Notes: generated by a model from the letters alone, not told the origin. DNA of 64,000 nucleotides from Diphasiastrum complanatum (GCA_029204225.1 CM055108.1:21025644-21089643), one strand, 5' to 3'. Shown: positions 11,343 through 24,551, counted from the first letter of the stretch. A program made the numbers and translations.

Positions 11343-11564
11343 GGAAAGAGGATAGATTTCATTCTAGGAGCAAGCACATCGAGATTAAAGACCACTACAT
11401 CAGGAGCAAACTGCTCAGCAAGGAGATGAGTCTGAAATTTTGCAAAACCCAGTACATGATAGTTGATATGCTTACAAAAGGGTTAAATTAGAAAGCACAC
11501 AAGAATTTTTGTGCTATCTTGAATCTCCAAATCAAGGCATTTAAGGATTCAAATTAAGAGGGAG
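11343..11564 (+). pseudogene. pol: Copia RNase H C-terminus and polypurine tract
   Basis: The frame reads FHSRSKHIEIKDHYIR and then MLTKGLN before TAG at 11489-11491. These match the end of Copia RNase H (the HSRSKHI and D-x-LTK-x-L blocks). Further downstream AAGAGGGAG (11556-11564) is a polypurine tract directly before an LTR start. The rest of pol is missing, replaced by LTR-C. Confidence 0.8.
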
Positions 11565-12115
11565 TGTTGGATTTCTATCCTCTCCATCCCTTATCTATTT
11601 GCTAATCTAGATCCATACAGTCGCACACTCTGCAGAAATACACTTGACTTCTAATAGTCTGCAGAAATGCCAAGGAATCAATGACAGTGTTTTGTCCACT
11701 CAGTCAACATCGCCTATTCGGCCACCCTTTGACTATTCGGCCAACTTCAAGTATTCATTGGGGGACACATTGACTACACATCCAACATTGACAAATCGAC
11801 TTTACCAATTAGTTGTATATCACAATCAACTCTAATAGTCAATGCAAACATTCAACGGCTCAAGAATACCTTCATCACGACTAGACAAAATCTCCAACAT
11901 AATCAAATATTGTCCGAAGGCGACTGCCAACAACACGTAGTGCCTAATCCTATTTGTAAAGTACAAACTAAGCATTATTTTAATAAGTAGACATCTGTAT
12001 ATATACAAAAACTCATTAGTTTCTCGGTTAGAGCTTTAGCATATCAATCAAACATCCAGAGTGCAATTGTTTTGTTCTTCCTCTCTGTTATCACAGAACA
12101 TTGTTTCAGGAAGAA
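11565..12115 (+). mobile_element. 3' LTR of a Copia element (LTR-E), end approximate
   Basis: TGTTGG follows the polypurine tract, which fixes the start. A TATA-like sequence lies near 11995-12006. I see no clean CA end or target duplication; the end given is approximate. No second copy is in the window. Confidence 0.5.
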
Positions 12116-13859
12116 CACGACTATGTCTGCATTCAAACTGTATTTCTTCATAACTAAATAATCAATGTTCCAATAATCTATGAAGGAATATGAATCACTA
12201 AGATGCAAATTCATCCTCTTGACCTTTGGTATGAAAGTCAACACAGTCTACACATTTGCATCATAGAAAAACCAGTATCCACTTAATGAAAGAGATACAA
12301 ACTCAATAAGAATTTGATCAAACATCAAACATAAGTTGAAATGAAGTTGTTGACAATAAGATATTGTATTTCACACATGTTGTAATACCCTATTACATGC
12401 ATATTTTCTTTGAATTACTATTTTGTGATGCAAAATCTCAATCAACCTACTCAGATCAAGATAATCACCGAATTTGAAGAAATATCTAATGGACCCGACA
12501 ATGACAAGTTATCTAAAGTTATGTTGAAGATAAAGAGGCCTCAATAAATGTTACTGAAGGAAGGTCTATATCCTGAAGGGCAGATATGAAATGTCATGAA
12601 CCTTAATATGAAGGCCAGCCCTAAGAGAAGAACTTTCCAAAAGACTCATCTATTGTGCCTCAATCAAACGTTGTAATCTTCCATGTGCTTGCTTCTCATT
12701 GGAGCAAAACCGCATGACAAGGATGTGAAAAATTGTCAACTAGTAGTATTTTCCTAACTTGAGATTTTGTAGGCCTATGGCCAAATAAAAGTTAGAGATA
12801 GGTTCATACATGTATGTAGAGGCCCAAAGTATGTGTACACTACTTTTGAGGTCACATTAATTAGAGGAGGTCGAGTGTGGAGCTCTTCTATTGGCTCATA
12901 ATTTGGTGCATTCCTATTTGACCAAATTTCTAGGTAGATGGGTGAATCCTATTGGACCCCAATTTTAGCCTATCATAAGACAAGTGGCCAAGAGGCACTA
13001 TGGCTGCTATAAATAGCCATCTCCACGAGTATGTACACATCTCATTTTCATTCTATTGAATGAATGTTATGCTCTTTGAAGATCCATCTTCTTCTCTCTC
13101 ACTTTTTTGTTCATATCTTGCATTCTAGCCACTAGAATTGTGATTTCTTTGTTGCTATGGCTTCACACGTGTGAAATGCAGGTTGTAGGCTCTGAAGTAC
13201 GGACAGGGACAGCAAGTTTCTGTTTGTGGAAGCTTATGATCAGATTTTGATGTTTAGTTGATGTTTAGTATGCTTAACATCACAATTTCTATCATTTTTT
13301 CAATCTAGATGTGCATAACTTCCATGGCCAAGATCTTTATGAAACTTTAGCATCTTTTGGATCTGAGTTTTTCACAAAGGATTCCACCTAGAAAATTGTA
13401 CACTTGTGATTTTCTTATTGGATGTAATTAGTTAATTAAACTAAATATGAAGCGACATATCGGTTACTAGAGAACTATGTAGTTTCGCACTCATTCCCTA
13501 TATGTACACCACTTACGCTTCGATACAACCACCAAGTTTTTCAGGAGATTATAGAGAGAGTTTGCGTCTTCAAGTTTTTCCTTCTCTCTACTTTCATAAG
13601 CCTTCTGTTTGTTGAGTACTTCTGTTTCTTGGTAAGCCTCACCTTGTCGGATGTGCTTATGACTATAAAGTAATTATAATATCATTTTCTAATTTCTTTA
13701 CGCATCTGCCCACACTACTTTCCATGTGAATGAATGCACCTTAGTTTAGTCACATCAAACTTCACTAGTGCTTAACCATAGATAAAATATAATTTTCAAA
13801 ATGCTAAAATATTCCCTCCCAATAGTTGGGAACAATCAAAAATTTGAATTAGGAGTGAC
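12116..13859. other. Unassigned non-coding DNA with an LTR-like promoter region
   Basis: No gene is recognised. The section 12740-13200 has LTR-like features: a TATAAATAG box at 13008-13016, pyrimidine-rich sequence after it and a CACACGTGTG palindrome near 13163. No flanking primer site or polypurine tract is visible, so it may be a solo LTR or simple intergenic DNA. Confidence 0.3.
13008..13016 (+). promoter_or_regulatory. TATA box candidate
   Basis: TATAAATAG is a strong plant TATA match, followed within about 60 bp by a pyrimidine-rich stretch. It could belong to an LTR promoter or, less likely, drive the gene remnant starting about 850 bp downstream. Confidence 0.35.
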
Positions 13860-16735
13860 ATTTCTGAAACAAAGCCTATGTCATCTCTATCTCCAAGGTC
13901 AAAAAGAAGTGTTTTAGTGCCATGTCTATCTCCAGCAGAGTCGTTAGCACCATCTCCAGCTTTGTTATTGTCATTGTGTTGTTTGTTACTATACTACTGT
14001 ACTGATGACAAAGCTTTATCATTTTCATGTGGATCTATCACCAAAATATGCTCCGCTCAGGACAAGAAATTCAAAGCAACCCAAATTGTCAACTTCTAAT
14101 ATGGTCCGATACTGGGAGAAAAAGCTAAAGCATGTAGATTTATAGTCATCAAGAACGTTGTATCCTATTGATCCATGTTCCTTGCAACATCCAAATTTTT
14201 ATTCGGTGAGTCAGTTGATAATCTAGATGTGTCATGGTAGATATGGGCTTTTGGGTTACTGTGAGAATTTGATGCTCTATGGGAATGCACATTCAATGCA
14301 AAGAATACATTATTTGGAGGAGGAATCAAGAAAATATCAAAGGAGTGCGAAGAAAAATCTACAAAGATGAAAACTTGTTTGGATGAAAATGAGATGCTCA
14401 AGAAGGAGATCCAAAGGTTGAAATCTTCTTTGCATTATTATACAACTAGTAATGACGAGATAAAAATTGCATTTCAATCCATGCGTATCTCATAATTGTT
14501 TCTTGTTAAAGATATGGATGTGCTCAACAGAAAGGTCCGAAGCAACAAGAGAAAAAGACTGGTAAACAAGGATATATGTGATCTATCATCCAGAGGAGGT
14601 CCTAGAAAAAGACGAAGCCGTGCATTCAAGTAAGTTATAGCTTTTGCTTGAACTTTTTGATTCATTCTAGTTTTATTATTTATTCATTTCAGCATTCTAT
14701 TGATTTGCTTATTATGTTGTTGTAAATACTATGAGTGTCCTAATTTCTACTGACATTTTCATGAACATTATGTTTGCAATGCAGATTAGCATTGGTTGTT
14801 GAAGACCATTTGGCCGATGAGTTCGATTGGAAACTCACTATCTTGACTTCTAAATCTATGAAATCAATGTTAAACAATAAAAAAATGAAAAAGATTAAGG
14901 CTTCAGTTACTGATAGAATTATGAAGGAAGTTGGAAAAATATAAGACACTACATTGCTTCAGGGGGCATGTGACTTTTCTAGCATCAGTAGAGAAGCATA
15001 TGCAACAATGTTTAAGATGATAAAGGAGGCATTTGCATAGGTAAATATTAAAAAGTTTCCAATCTCACGACCATTTCATATTTCATAGAAAAGAGACATG
15101 TTAAACCAAGGTATGCAGACAATAGTTGGTAATCCATCTCATATCAATGAAGTGTATTGCTCGAAAGGAGAAAGTCTAGCATATAACAATTCCAACAATT
15201 CATTTATTGACATTAATCAGTTACTAACATTCATCATAAATTTTTATGGTATTACAAATGAGAATGTCAATAACAAGTTGATAGTTGTTCTCAAGTTAGA
15301 TGAGTCTGAAATTATAAAAGGACAAAAAATGGAGAGAGTCAGTCTCACGATCATGAATGGAGCACTTTCAAATTCAAAAGACTTAGAAAGTCTCAATTTC
15401 AGTGTTCAATCAGAAAATGATATTTGGTGGTTGGCAACATTTCAGGTATAGCAGTTCCTTCGCATAATCAATAGGGATAATCATTTTAATATGGATTTCA
15501 TTTGGAAAATCTTCTCTGTGTTAATATTATGAGACTAATCACGTTCATGTATTCTCTTATAGGTGATGAAAGAAGACCATGACATTCTCTCATGGATATT
15601 TAATAGAATGTCATATCCTGCCACCATAAAAAATCACATGGAGGGAGTTCCACTCAATATTCCTGGAATTGGTACTTTCAACATTGAATGAGATTTAGCA
15701 AGAGATCTGAGACATTAAAATGTATGTTCAATGTATCCCATGGCGCTAACTCTAAACACCCTTGTTTGTATTGCATGAAGACAACAAAAGACATGACAAG
15801 GAGTATAGGAATATCAAGAGATCGAGAAGATCTTAATTGGAAACCTGTACTACCAATTCCTCTTTAGAATGTTCATATTTGTACATTGCATGCGGAGGTG
15901 CATATTATAGAAAAAATAATATATTTTCACATCTTGTTTGCATGGAATGCCGAGCCAAAGGCAGATGCAAAGGAAGCTATTTCCAGATTAGAGGATGTGT
16001 TGTCTGAAGTAGGCTTACATAAAGCCCACGTTAAAATAAAAAAAAAATGACAAGCTATCAAGTAAAACAAGAAATATTCCATGCAAGCCGAGCATTGGAG
16101 GATCCAAAGCTCGAAGATTTTTATCAAATTATTCTGGCAAACAATCCAAGATTCAATACTTGGTTTGGAAAGAGATCATTGCAGCAACTCAAGATTTTAA
16201 AGAAGAAGGTTCTACTCGTATATACAAGGTAAAAGTTTGGAAAAAATTAGACAACATGGTGAAATGCTTGAGAAAAGATAAATTTTCAAATATTGATGTA
16301 CAAATGATATAGAAAACAACTAGTGGATTTGTGGATGCAGTTCGAAGTGCATGGGGTGTTGATCATATAACACATTATATGGTAAGATTTCGATGTTACA
16401 CTACTATAGACAAATATGTGCAATTAAATTAGATACTTTTGGTAATGATTTAGATTATGTTTTTATGACATGCAGCACATATTATGGCATCATTCGACAT
16501 TCTTTGCAAGAAATAGTGGAAGTCTTAGCATATGGTCATCGCAAGGAATGGAAAAATCTCATTGGCAAGCAAGAGCGGCATTTCATAAAAGTACACAACA
16601 TGGTGGGACTAGCACAAAGAACAGCTATACACTGCAACTTTTCCAATGGTTTTACAAAAGAATCCAAATTCATCATAATACAAAATCGACGGATTATAAA
16701 AATTTCAAAAAGCATGCAAATTTATAGAAGCCAAT
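13860..16735 (+). pseudogene. Intron-containing transposase-like gene, decayed
   Basis: Several exons join in frame. The first part (about 14320-14629) encodes a Lys/Glu-rich coiled coil and a basic patch. Intron GTAAGT 14630 to CAG 14784 leads to a coding block 14785-15445, which includes in-frame TAA and TAG codons. Intron 15446-15562 leads to a third block with a one-base frameshift near 15716 and the motif HPCLYCMKT (C-x2-C), then HICTLHAEVHIIEKI. A last intron 16382-16475 leads to a C-terminal exon with SIWSSQGMEKSHWQAR and LFQWFYKR, ending at TAG 16733-16735. Intron phases fit across the junctions I checked. The pattern (C-x2-C after a Gly-Ala-Asn-Ser turn, His-rich middle, QG-x-EKS-H near the end) resembles uncharacterised transposase-like proteins; that is from memory of the pattern, not a search. 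Stops look like C-to-T changes at CAG, CAA and CGA. Confidence 0.5.
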
Positions 16736-16879
16736 AGGCAATAGACATACAATAAATTTTTATATATTAAATGAAAATTTTTACAAAGTACAATTCAGCA
16801 GTATCTACTCTGCTTCCGATACTTTCTCTAATGAAAGTTGCAACTTAGAATCATGTAGCAATTTTCTTCTTTCGTATGG

Positions 16880-18580
16880 GACCATAGAATTCCATGTCCA
16901 TACAAACGCTTCTAAGAGTGTTCTGACATAGCTCGGGGAGTACAAAAAGGATTACCCAATTTATTTCACCAATAGGCAATTGATTTTTGCGGAGATGAAC
17001 TATACGACCATCGAACAAGAAGCACTAGCCATGGTATATAGCGTGAAGAAATTCCGCCATTACTTGCTAGCCAATCCATACATCTTCGTCATAGATCATG
17101 AAGCCCTATTGTGTTTGGTAAATAGACCATGCACGACCGGATGGATCACCCGATGCTGCTTATCTAAGAGTTCGACTTTAAAATAGTTGTTCACAAAGGA
17201 AAACAACACTATCTGGTTGATCACCTCTCATGGATCCGCAACGTTCCTGAGAGTAGAGGAACTCCTTGATGCGATCCTATTTCACATTGATGCCATCCCT
17301 AAGTGGGCTTCTGACATCGTTGGATATCTTATGTTGGGACATCCTCCATCTGAGATGAACAAGATAGAATGACACAGGTTGATTACTAAATTTGTCCCTT
17401 TCACATTGATAGCAAGACAACTTTATTGCATATGTAACGATGGAATTATACATCGATGCATCTTACCTCATGAAGTGCACCCACGAAGGGATAGGAAGAG
17501 GGCATTTTGTTGCCAAAGCTACCAATAGGAAAGTATTACAACATGGCCTGTGGTGGCCCATGATGTTCAAATATATTCACTATTAGGTTAAAAGGTGTGA
17601 CATGTGCCAATTGTTCAATCGAACCCAAGAAAAGGATAGAATACTGTTACCAACTATTTTGGCTGAAATGTCATTTGAAAAATGAGGCATTGACTATGTC
17701 AGCCCTATTCATCTAGTTGCGCATGGCTCCCGAGCTCGCTATATCATCATAGCCACCGACTACTTGATCAAATGGATAGAAAGGCCGATGCCAACTTTAT
17801 TGCTAAATTCCTATATGTCTTAGTACGTTTTGGGTGCCCACTAGAACTCGTGAGTGATCGGAAAGGCATTTTCTAAATGAAACCATCACTCACCTGTTGT
17901 CCTCTTATCTGGTTGTCCATAGGAAGAGCACACCCTATTGCCCACATTGCAACAGACAAGCAAAATCATCAAATAAGATCCTCTATGAAATTATCACAAA
18001 GATGGTTAAAGCTTCATGCTCAGATTGGGAACACAAACTCCACGCAACTTTATAGGCATTCAAACCACCTTTAAGATGAGCATTGGACAACAGAATCCAA
18101 CTTTAAATGGTGTATGGACAGGAAGCCATAATGCTTGCTGAATTTGTCGTTCCGAGTTTGAGAGTTGCCATCGTCGAACGACTTAGTAATGAGGAGTCTA
18201 CCAAGAGGAGACTTCAAAATCTTCTCCAGCTTCACGAAATCCACGTCCTGGGGTGTCATGCCCTAGATGTAGAGAAACAAGGTAGGAAAGCTTGGCATGA
18301 TCGGAATGTCAAGACCAAGGACCTCATCAAGGGAGAATTGGCCCTTTATACAACGCCAACTCACATAAAGACAAGCTAAAGTTTCAAGGAGAAGGACCGT
18401 ACAAGGTAGTAGAGATCCGACCTAATGGTGCAATCATTCTCGCCTACTTGCAAGGAAAATTGTTTGACACGGCCGTTAATGGCAAAAGGCGTCGCTACTA
18501 CCATCGATGTTCAGCTCATGAATGTGCCTGAAGCTCCATCCTCATCATCCTCATCTCCTCATGATGAGCCATCCACACCC
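16880..18580 (+). pseudogene. pol: Gypsy RNase H-integrase remnant
   Basis: RNase H is recognisable from 16890 to 17230 (YPIYFTNRQLIFAEMNYTT, then EQEALAMVYSVKKFRHYLL). The HHCC zinc finger of integrase follows near 17460-17610 (HEGIGRGHF, then CDMCQ). The integrase core is seen as GIDYVSPIHL near 17690 and FGCPLELVSDRKG near 17825, and the C-terminal part as MVYGQEAIMLAEFVVPSLRV near 18107. Many stops and frameshifts occur. Reverse transcriptase and everything upstream are absent. The order RNase H-integrase marks Ty3/Gypsy. A Ser/Pro-rich tail ends at about 18580. Confidence 0.8.
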
Positions 18581-19045
18581 TGTTAGATAGCCTAGGTATG
18601 TGTAGTTAATTAATTCTAGTCCAGTTTATCTAGGTAGGTAAGTTAGAAGGTTGTCGATTACAATAGATGGTAGCATAGGTCAGTCAGTCAGTCGTTACTG
18701 GTAGTTTAGATCTAGGAATTAGGAGTTAGATCCTAGGCAACCCAATTAGATGTAGAATAGTCAACCCTTAAAGCAGGACAACTAGGTTAGATCAAATTTA
18801 CTTAGCTACGTAGATTAGTGATAAGTCAAATAGCTTTAGTTTTGGATAGAATAGTTAGGAATAAACTAGGCCTAGTTAGCTAGATTATGCCTAGGTAGAT
18901 AGCATTCAAATTAAACAACCCAGACCCAGTAGCTAGGATTAATCTAAGTTAGGCCAATTAGATCTAGATACTTAGTCAGATAAATATTAGGCTAGTTAGA
19001 CCATTTAGATTAGTTAAGATAGACATAGGATTAGTTAGTCAAGCA
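18581..19045. repeat. TAG/CTAG-rich block
   Basis: About 465 bp dominated by TAG, CTAG, TAGTTAG and TTAGAT words without a fixed period. It starts TGTTAGATAG directly after the Gypsy integrase tail, so it may be a diverged LTR start. It has stop codons in every frame and no coding potential. Confidence 0.5.
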
Positions 19046-19708
19046 TCGCTTTCCGAAATGCTTCTTGTCACCAACTCCCGACTACCTGCCCAGTGGAATG
19101 GTGAAATCACTCCTTACATGCTCCGAACACTTTCTTCGCAACAATCACTCTATTTTGGCATACCGTACTTGTAGGTATAGTCAGGGTGCCCTTCGTTTGG
19201 AGGCTATCGTCTTTCGTTTGGCCAAAATAGGCTAAAGGAGGTGAAAATAAGGGCAATTTGGGTTTTTGAGCTTTTTCTTCAGTTTGAAGAAGCTTCACCT
19301 TTTACAAAACTTGGGGCCCAACAATTTTTTCAGTTTGAAAATATTTAATGAAAAGAAGGCCTATTTTGGCTTTCACTTCTTCAGGACCCTTTCTGGCTTT
19401 GGTGAGTTCTACTTCAACTAGAATAAAGCCTTCAAGATGGCCATCAAGGATCAAATCCCTCTATATTGGACCTACCATCGCCTCTTTACAATGTCTTTTG
19501 TTAATATAGTGAGGTTGGAAAGATGGTATATGACATGATTCATGTGAAATATGCATCAGTCTTTGGCCCAATCTGCTCGCAATCCACAATGTGCAGCTCA
19601 TGGAGGTAGCATTTCATCCATGTGGTCTCTCAAACCACCATTAGATCCAAGATGTCAGAGATACAAAGGGCAAGCAACTTGAGCAGGCTCCATAAAACAT
19701 TTATTTAT
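19046..19708. other. Unassigned sequence
   Basis: No gene or recognised repeat. A short frame around 19380-19500 is open but has no motif I know. It may be the remainder of the Gypsy element to the left. It ends where LTR-A begins. Confidence 0.25.
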
Positions 19709-20447
<739 letters not shown>

Positions 20448-20459
20448 TTGTATTAGAGC
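20448..20459 (+). other. Degenerate tRNA-Met primer-binding site
   Basis: TTGTATTAGAGC against the usual TGGTATCAGAGC, directly after the LTR-A end. Confidence 0.6.
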
Positions 20460-21040
20460 TTGTGTTTCAGGTTATAAAGAAAGCAATCACATCTATTAAT
20501 GATTTGGAGAGGATAAATGCTAGAGCATGCTAGATTGGATTCTACACCCAAATCGAGTTTCTTGCATATGTAGATTGGATCTTTTGTAGATCAAAACTCT
20601 ATTTAGGGTTATATTCTTGTTCAATTCTGATCTCACACATTACATACTAAAAATGGCCAATTTTTAGAGCATTGGAAAAGCCAAAGTGGTGGCTACAAGA
20701 TTGTATATCAAGTTATTGGCAATTGCATGTAGATTTTGAAATAATCAATTTTTTGTGATTTTGTAAAAATCCTATTTTTGATTGGATCTCTAGATTGTGA
20801 GGTTACTGAACTTCATTTGAGTGTGTTTCAATCTTAGGAAGTGGCAAGAGTCATTAGATTGAGGATAGATCACAGGTTGACCAGGATTTCACTATTCTAT
20901 GTGTTGATTTGCTTGTAAGTGCTAGAAGAGAATTGAGAAGTTTCATATCTTTGTGATTCCTTTTGAAAATATTTTTTCTTGTCCAAAGGAGTGCTTCATG
21001 CATTGAAACAAGTTGAAAGAGAGGACCAGGCCATTGCTAC
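20460..21040 (+). mobile_element. Leader of LTR-A Copia element
   Basis: Non-coding, and homologous to 28651-29239 of the nested element, for example the shared stretch TTTCAATCTTAGGAAGTGGC. It ends at the gag start. Confidence 0.65.
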
Positions 21041-23194
21041 ATGGCTACATCAATGGAGTCATGTTGGAAGCCAATGATAGGCTTACCTCAAGTAACTATT
21101 CATTGTGAAAAGTGAGGATGGAATCACTTCTAGAGATGAATGATGTTTTGGATATTGTTGTAGGTTTGGAGGAGAGGCCAACAACACAACAAGATCAAAT
21201 GAGGTATGACAAGAGAGCCAAGAAGGCTCTACACATGATAAAGATGAATGTTACCAATGAGCTTCTCAAAGAAGTTGGTAAGAGTACTTCATCATAGGAT
21301 GCTTGGGATTCATTGAAAAAGCTTTATGAATCCAAATCTACTTTTAGAATGTTGACTCTAATAAGAAAAATCTTTTCTTGTTTGCAAAAGAATGAAGAAA
21401 GTCCAATGTTTAAGTTATTCTTAATGGATTGTTGGATGCTCATGCTAACATTGTTCAAAGTTTTGCTATTCAAAAAACTTTGCCAAGTCTAATTGATCTT
21501 CAAGAGATCTTGATCAATGAATAATATAGGCTTCAAGCAAGAGTTGTATCTTCATCAACATCTCAAGTTGGAGAAGAGGCTATGTTCATCAAGGGCAAAT
21601 TCAAGGGCAAAAGTAAAAGTAAGTGGTCTAACGAAAAAGATCAAGGGAGGCTTCTTCAAATGGCAAAAGGAAAGATAGATCAAAGCCCAAGTGCTTCTAT
21701 TGTGGCATCAAAGTGTTGGAAAGAGGTGTGTAAAAGATAGGTCTAAAAGAATCAAATTTGAACGACAAGAAAGAAAACTTATTGTGCACAGCGGAAAAAC
21801 TATCTTCCTATTTCTTCATGCATGATTGCGCTTATCAATTTCAATAGTGATATAAGTCTGAATTAAGTGCAACTATTGATAAGCAATAAGCACAATAGCA
21901 ATCTCTAATCAACTTTTAAAGAAATGAGCTAGAATGCTGAAGAGTGTTCAAGCTTGCAGGCTTGAGAGAGAGCCAACTATTCAATACTTGATTTTAGAAT
22001 CAAGATGTTGAAATATGAACAACTATTTATACTAAGCAATTAGGTCATCAAATGCGGCTGCTAGTTGGCTGGAGTCTGTTGGCATTCATTCAGTTCTTCT
22101 CAGAAGTTGCTTGTTGATAAGTGGTGACTTTTGGCCGTAAACAATCTGTCTGCATAAATGAACGTGACTGTCACTCTACAGAAATAAACGTAATGTTATC
22201 AGAGAGAAAGCAAAAAATGCGACTTTTCTGAGAAACACGATAGTGTTGCAAAATCTCATTTCCTAAATATTGGAGTAACTCCACACTTTGCCAAAGTCAT
22301 TTCCTTAACATTTGAGGCACTTTGAAAAATGTGAAGAATGCGACACTGCATTTTTACTCGCAATTTCTGACAGACAAAAAATGCTAAAAATGCGACATTG
22401 TATTTTTACTTGCAATTTTTGACAGTGTCGCTTTAAGAGAAAATTGACTATAGTAAAAAGATGATAGTGTCAATTTTGTAGTGAGAGAAAATTTTTGACA
22501 CTGTTGTCAAATTCTGTGTATTTCTGTAGAATTCGCAAAACTGGATAAACAATTCGATGAAGATTAAAAACCGATTAGTCGATTGGTAGGAAGGAGAATA
22601 ATCCAACACAAAGGACACTTTGCAAGTGAGTGTTACAAAAAGAAGAGAGATCAAGAAGACAAGCAAGGTAATCTTACTCTTGATGAGGATGGTTTGAATG
22701 TTCGAGATGCAAATGATGATGCTTTTGTGATGTCTTCATGTATACTTGCTAATGATGGAGATCTAGATCCATGGTGGATTGATAGTGGGCAAGTTCACAT
22801 GATCTTTCACAAAGAGTATTTTACTTCTTTGTTGGCATATGGAGATGACAAGAGGGTGATCTATAGGGCCAATGATGGTGAGTGTGCAATCAAAGGGATT
22901 GGCACAATTCCTATCTCTCTCTACAAAAAGGAATGTTCATTTGGAGGATGTTTTGTTCATTCCATCTATTACCAAGAATTTGCTTACTGTGAGTCAATTC
23001 CTAGTAAAGGCCTCAAAGTTGAGTTTGATGGAGATGCTTGTATGATCAAAAGGAAGGATACCTTGATTGCAAAAGGTAAAAGGAAAGGGAAGTTGTTCAA
23101 ACTAGATGCTTGTGCTATTGCTAACCAAATTGGATGTGTTGCCAAGAGACTGTCACCAAATTCACAGTGGAGACATGTTAGAAGATTCTTTTAA
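21041..23194 (+). pseudogene. gag-pro: LTR-A Copia gag-protease, split by a solo LTR
   Basis: It is homologous to the intact gag-protease at 29240-31216, with the same N-terminal sequence blocks (MESLLEMND, KRAKKALHMIKMNVTNELL). A frameshift sits close to the start, then a TAG near 21296, and a deletion near 21400. The zinc knuckle is cut: its two cysteines lie before 21708, and its histidine and last cysteine lie after 22613. Between them is the inserted LTR with its target duplication. Downstream the protease shows WWIDSG, but the following conserved residues are altered. Homology ends at about 23190, so no integrase or reverse transcriptase follows. Confidence 0.8.
21714..22608 (+). mobile_element. 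Solo LTR with 5-bp target duplication CAAAG
   Basis: It begins TGTTGGA and ends TCCAACA, a perfect 7-bp terminal inverted repeat. CAAAG is found on both sides (21709-21713 and 22609-22613). Length is 895 bp. No internal region is present, so it formed by LTR-LTR recombination after a full element had integrated. It contains a 37-bp motif repeated with a 52-bp period (22337-22373 and 22389-22425). Confidence 0.9.
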
Positions 23195-23614
23195 CAGATT
23201 CCAGCTATTAAAAGAGCACAAAGAATGTCAAGCAACGGAGTTGAGCCACCAAACTACGTTGAGACAAATCATCGATAAGGAGTTCCAAAATCCATATGTA
23301 CCAAGAATGCCAATGCTAGAGAAGTCAACGACCAATGAGCATAAACAAGTTCCAGCACCTCATTAACATATTTTACGGTGATGGGAATGAAAGCATGGCC
23401 GAGTCGGCAAAAAGACTTAGATTTACCTGTAATGTAATGTCAGACTACGCACTGTACTCGTAAGCCTATGGCGTGAGAAGTAGAAGTAGATCAGTGCTCT
23501 AATGGGCCTAAAATGAGAAAGTTAAAATGCAATTTGGTTTAAAACTTTTTATAAAGTCAAGTTCTTATGGCACATGATTTTTGGGTGAACCAAAAATCCT
23601 AACCCTAGGTTTGT

Positions 23615-23618
<4 letters not shown>
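23195..23618. other. Unassigned sequence
   Basis: It follows the break in the LTR-A Copia element. An 86-codon frame (23106-23366) overlaps the end of that element and has no recognised motif. Confidence 0.25.

Positions 23619-23706
<88 letters not shown>
23619..23706. repeat. (GA)44 microsatellite
   Basis: A perfect GA run of 88 bp at the truncated edge of LTR-C copy 2. It is the only long purine run on the plus strand here. Confidence 0.95.
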
Positions 23707-23708
<2 letters not shown>

Positions 23709-24282
23709 CCTCCTTCCATTTTTGCTTTGTGTGAAGCCCTCCTATTTTACTTGTGTATGATTGATTGTGGATGATGAATGCTTGTTTTGTTGTTGTTAAT
23801 AATGCTATCACATTCTTGACTAATCATTAGCACTTGCTTTCATCCAACTAATCCACAAAATCACACTCAAGCAAAATGGGTGTTAGAAAATCCCCTTTGG
23901 AAGAGATCATCCATTAGGTAGATTTCCCTTTCATTGTTCACCTCCCTTGAGAATATCAACCTGAAGAGGAGAAGATCTAGAGGCAAAGATACCTAGATAA
24001 GCCAAGACACCAAGATCCAAAAAGAGGTCCAAAACAACCTAAAAATCCCAAAAAGGGAAAGAATGAAGAAAGAATAGCAACATCTAAACCATTCCACCTT
24101 TAGATCCAACACCAAGATTGACACTCCTAGTAGGCATAGATTCCATCTTTATCTTGTAGTTTATCCCTCTCCCCTTTGGACCGAAACTTGATACTACATC
24201 GATACTCACCCGATTGGAGATCCAAGCCCCTTCTTTGCCCTCTCAATCACGCCAATTAGAGAGGCACGGAAAGGGTCCAACA
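23707..24282 (+). mobile_element. LTR-C copy 2
   Basis: Homologous to 10768-11342 in the opposite direction; it ends GGGTCCAACA at 24282. No primer site follows, so it is a 3' or solo LTR. Its start is masked by the GA array. Confidence 0.65.
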
Positions 24283-24385
24283 AATTTTACTTTAACTATA
24301 TAGTACTACATTTTGAGCTTACATAAAACTATCAAATTGAATTTTATTCTTAACATTCAAATCATAATATAGTACATAATAGACA

Positions 24386-24390
<5 letters not shown>

Positions 24391-24456
<66 letters not shown>
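24391..24456. repeat. (CT)33 microsatellite
   Basis: A perfect CT run of 66 bp, just before the 3' internal end of an LTR-B element. Confidence 0.95.
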
Positions 24457-24459
<3 letters not shown>

Positions 24460-24551
24460 GGTTTAAATGTACGGTTAATTTTATTTGGGAGACACCTTTA
24501 CTTTAATTTGACATCTGATGAGGACATCAAATTTTATAAAGGTAGGGTGGA
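24457..24551 (+). mobile_element. 3' internal end and polypurine tract of an LTR-B element
   Basis: It matches 48825-48913, including the block CATCTGATGAGGACATCA and a purine-rich tract ending GGTAGGGTGGA directly before the LTR. This identifies the LTR that follows as a 3' LTR. Confidence 0.7.

Noticed and set aside
15041..15088. A 48-bp intron (GTAAAT...CATAG)
   Set aside because: It is divisible by three and reads through in frame apart from TAG codons likely derived from CAG, and it is shorter than usual plant introns.
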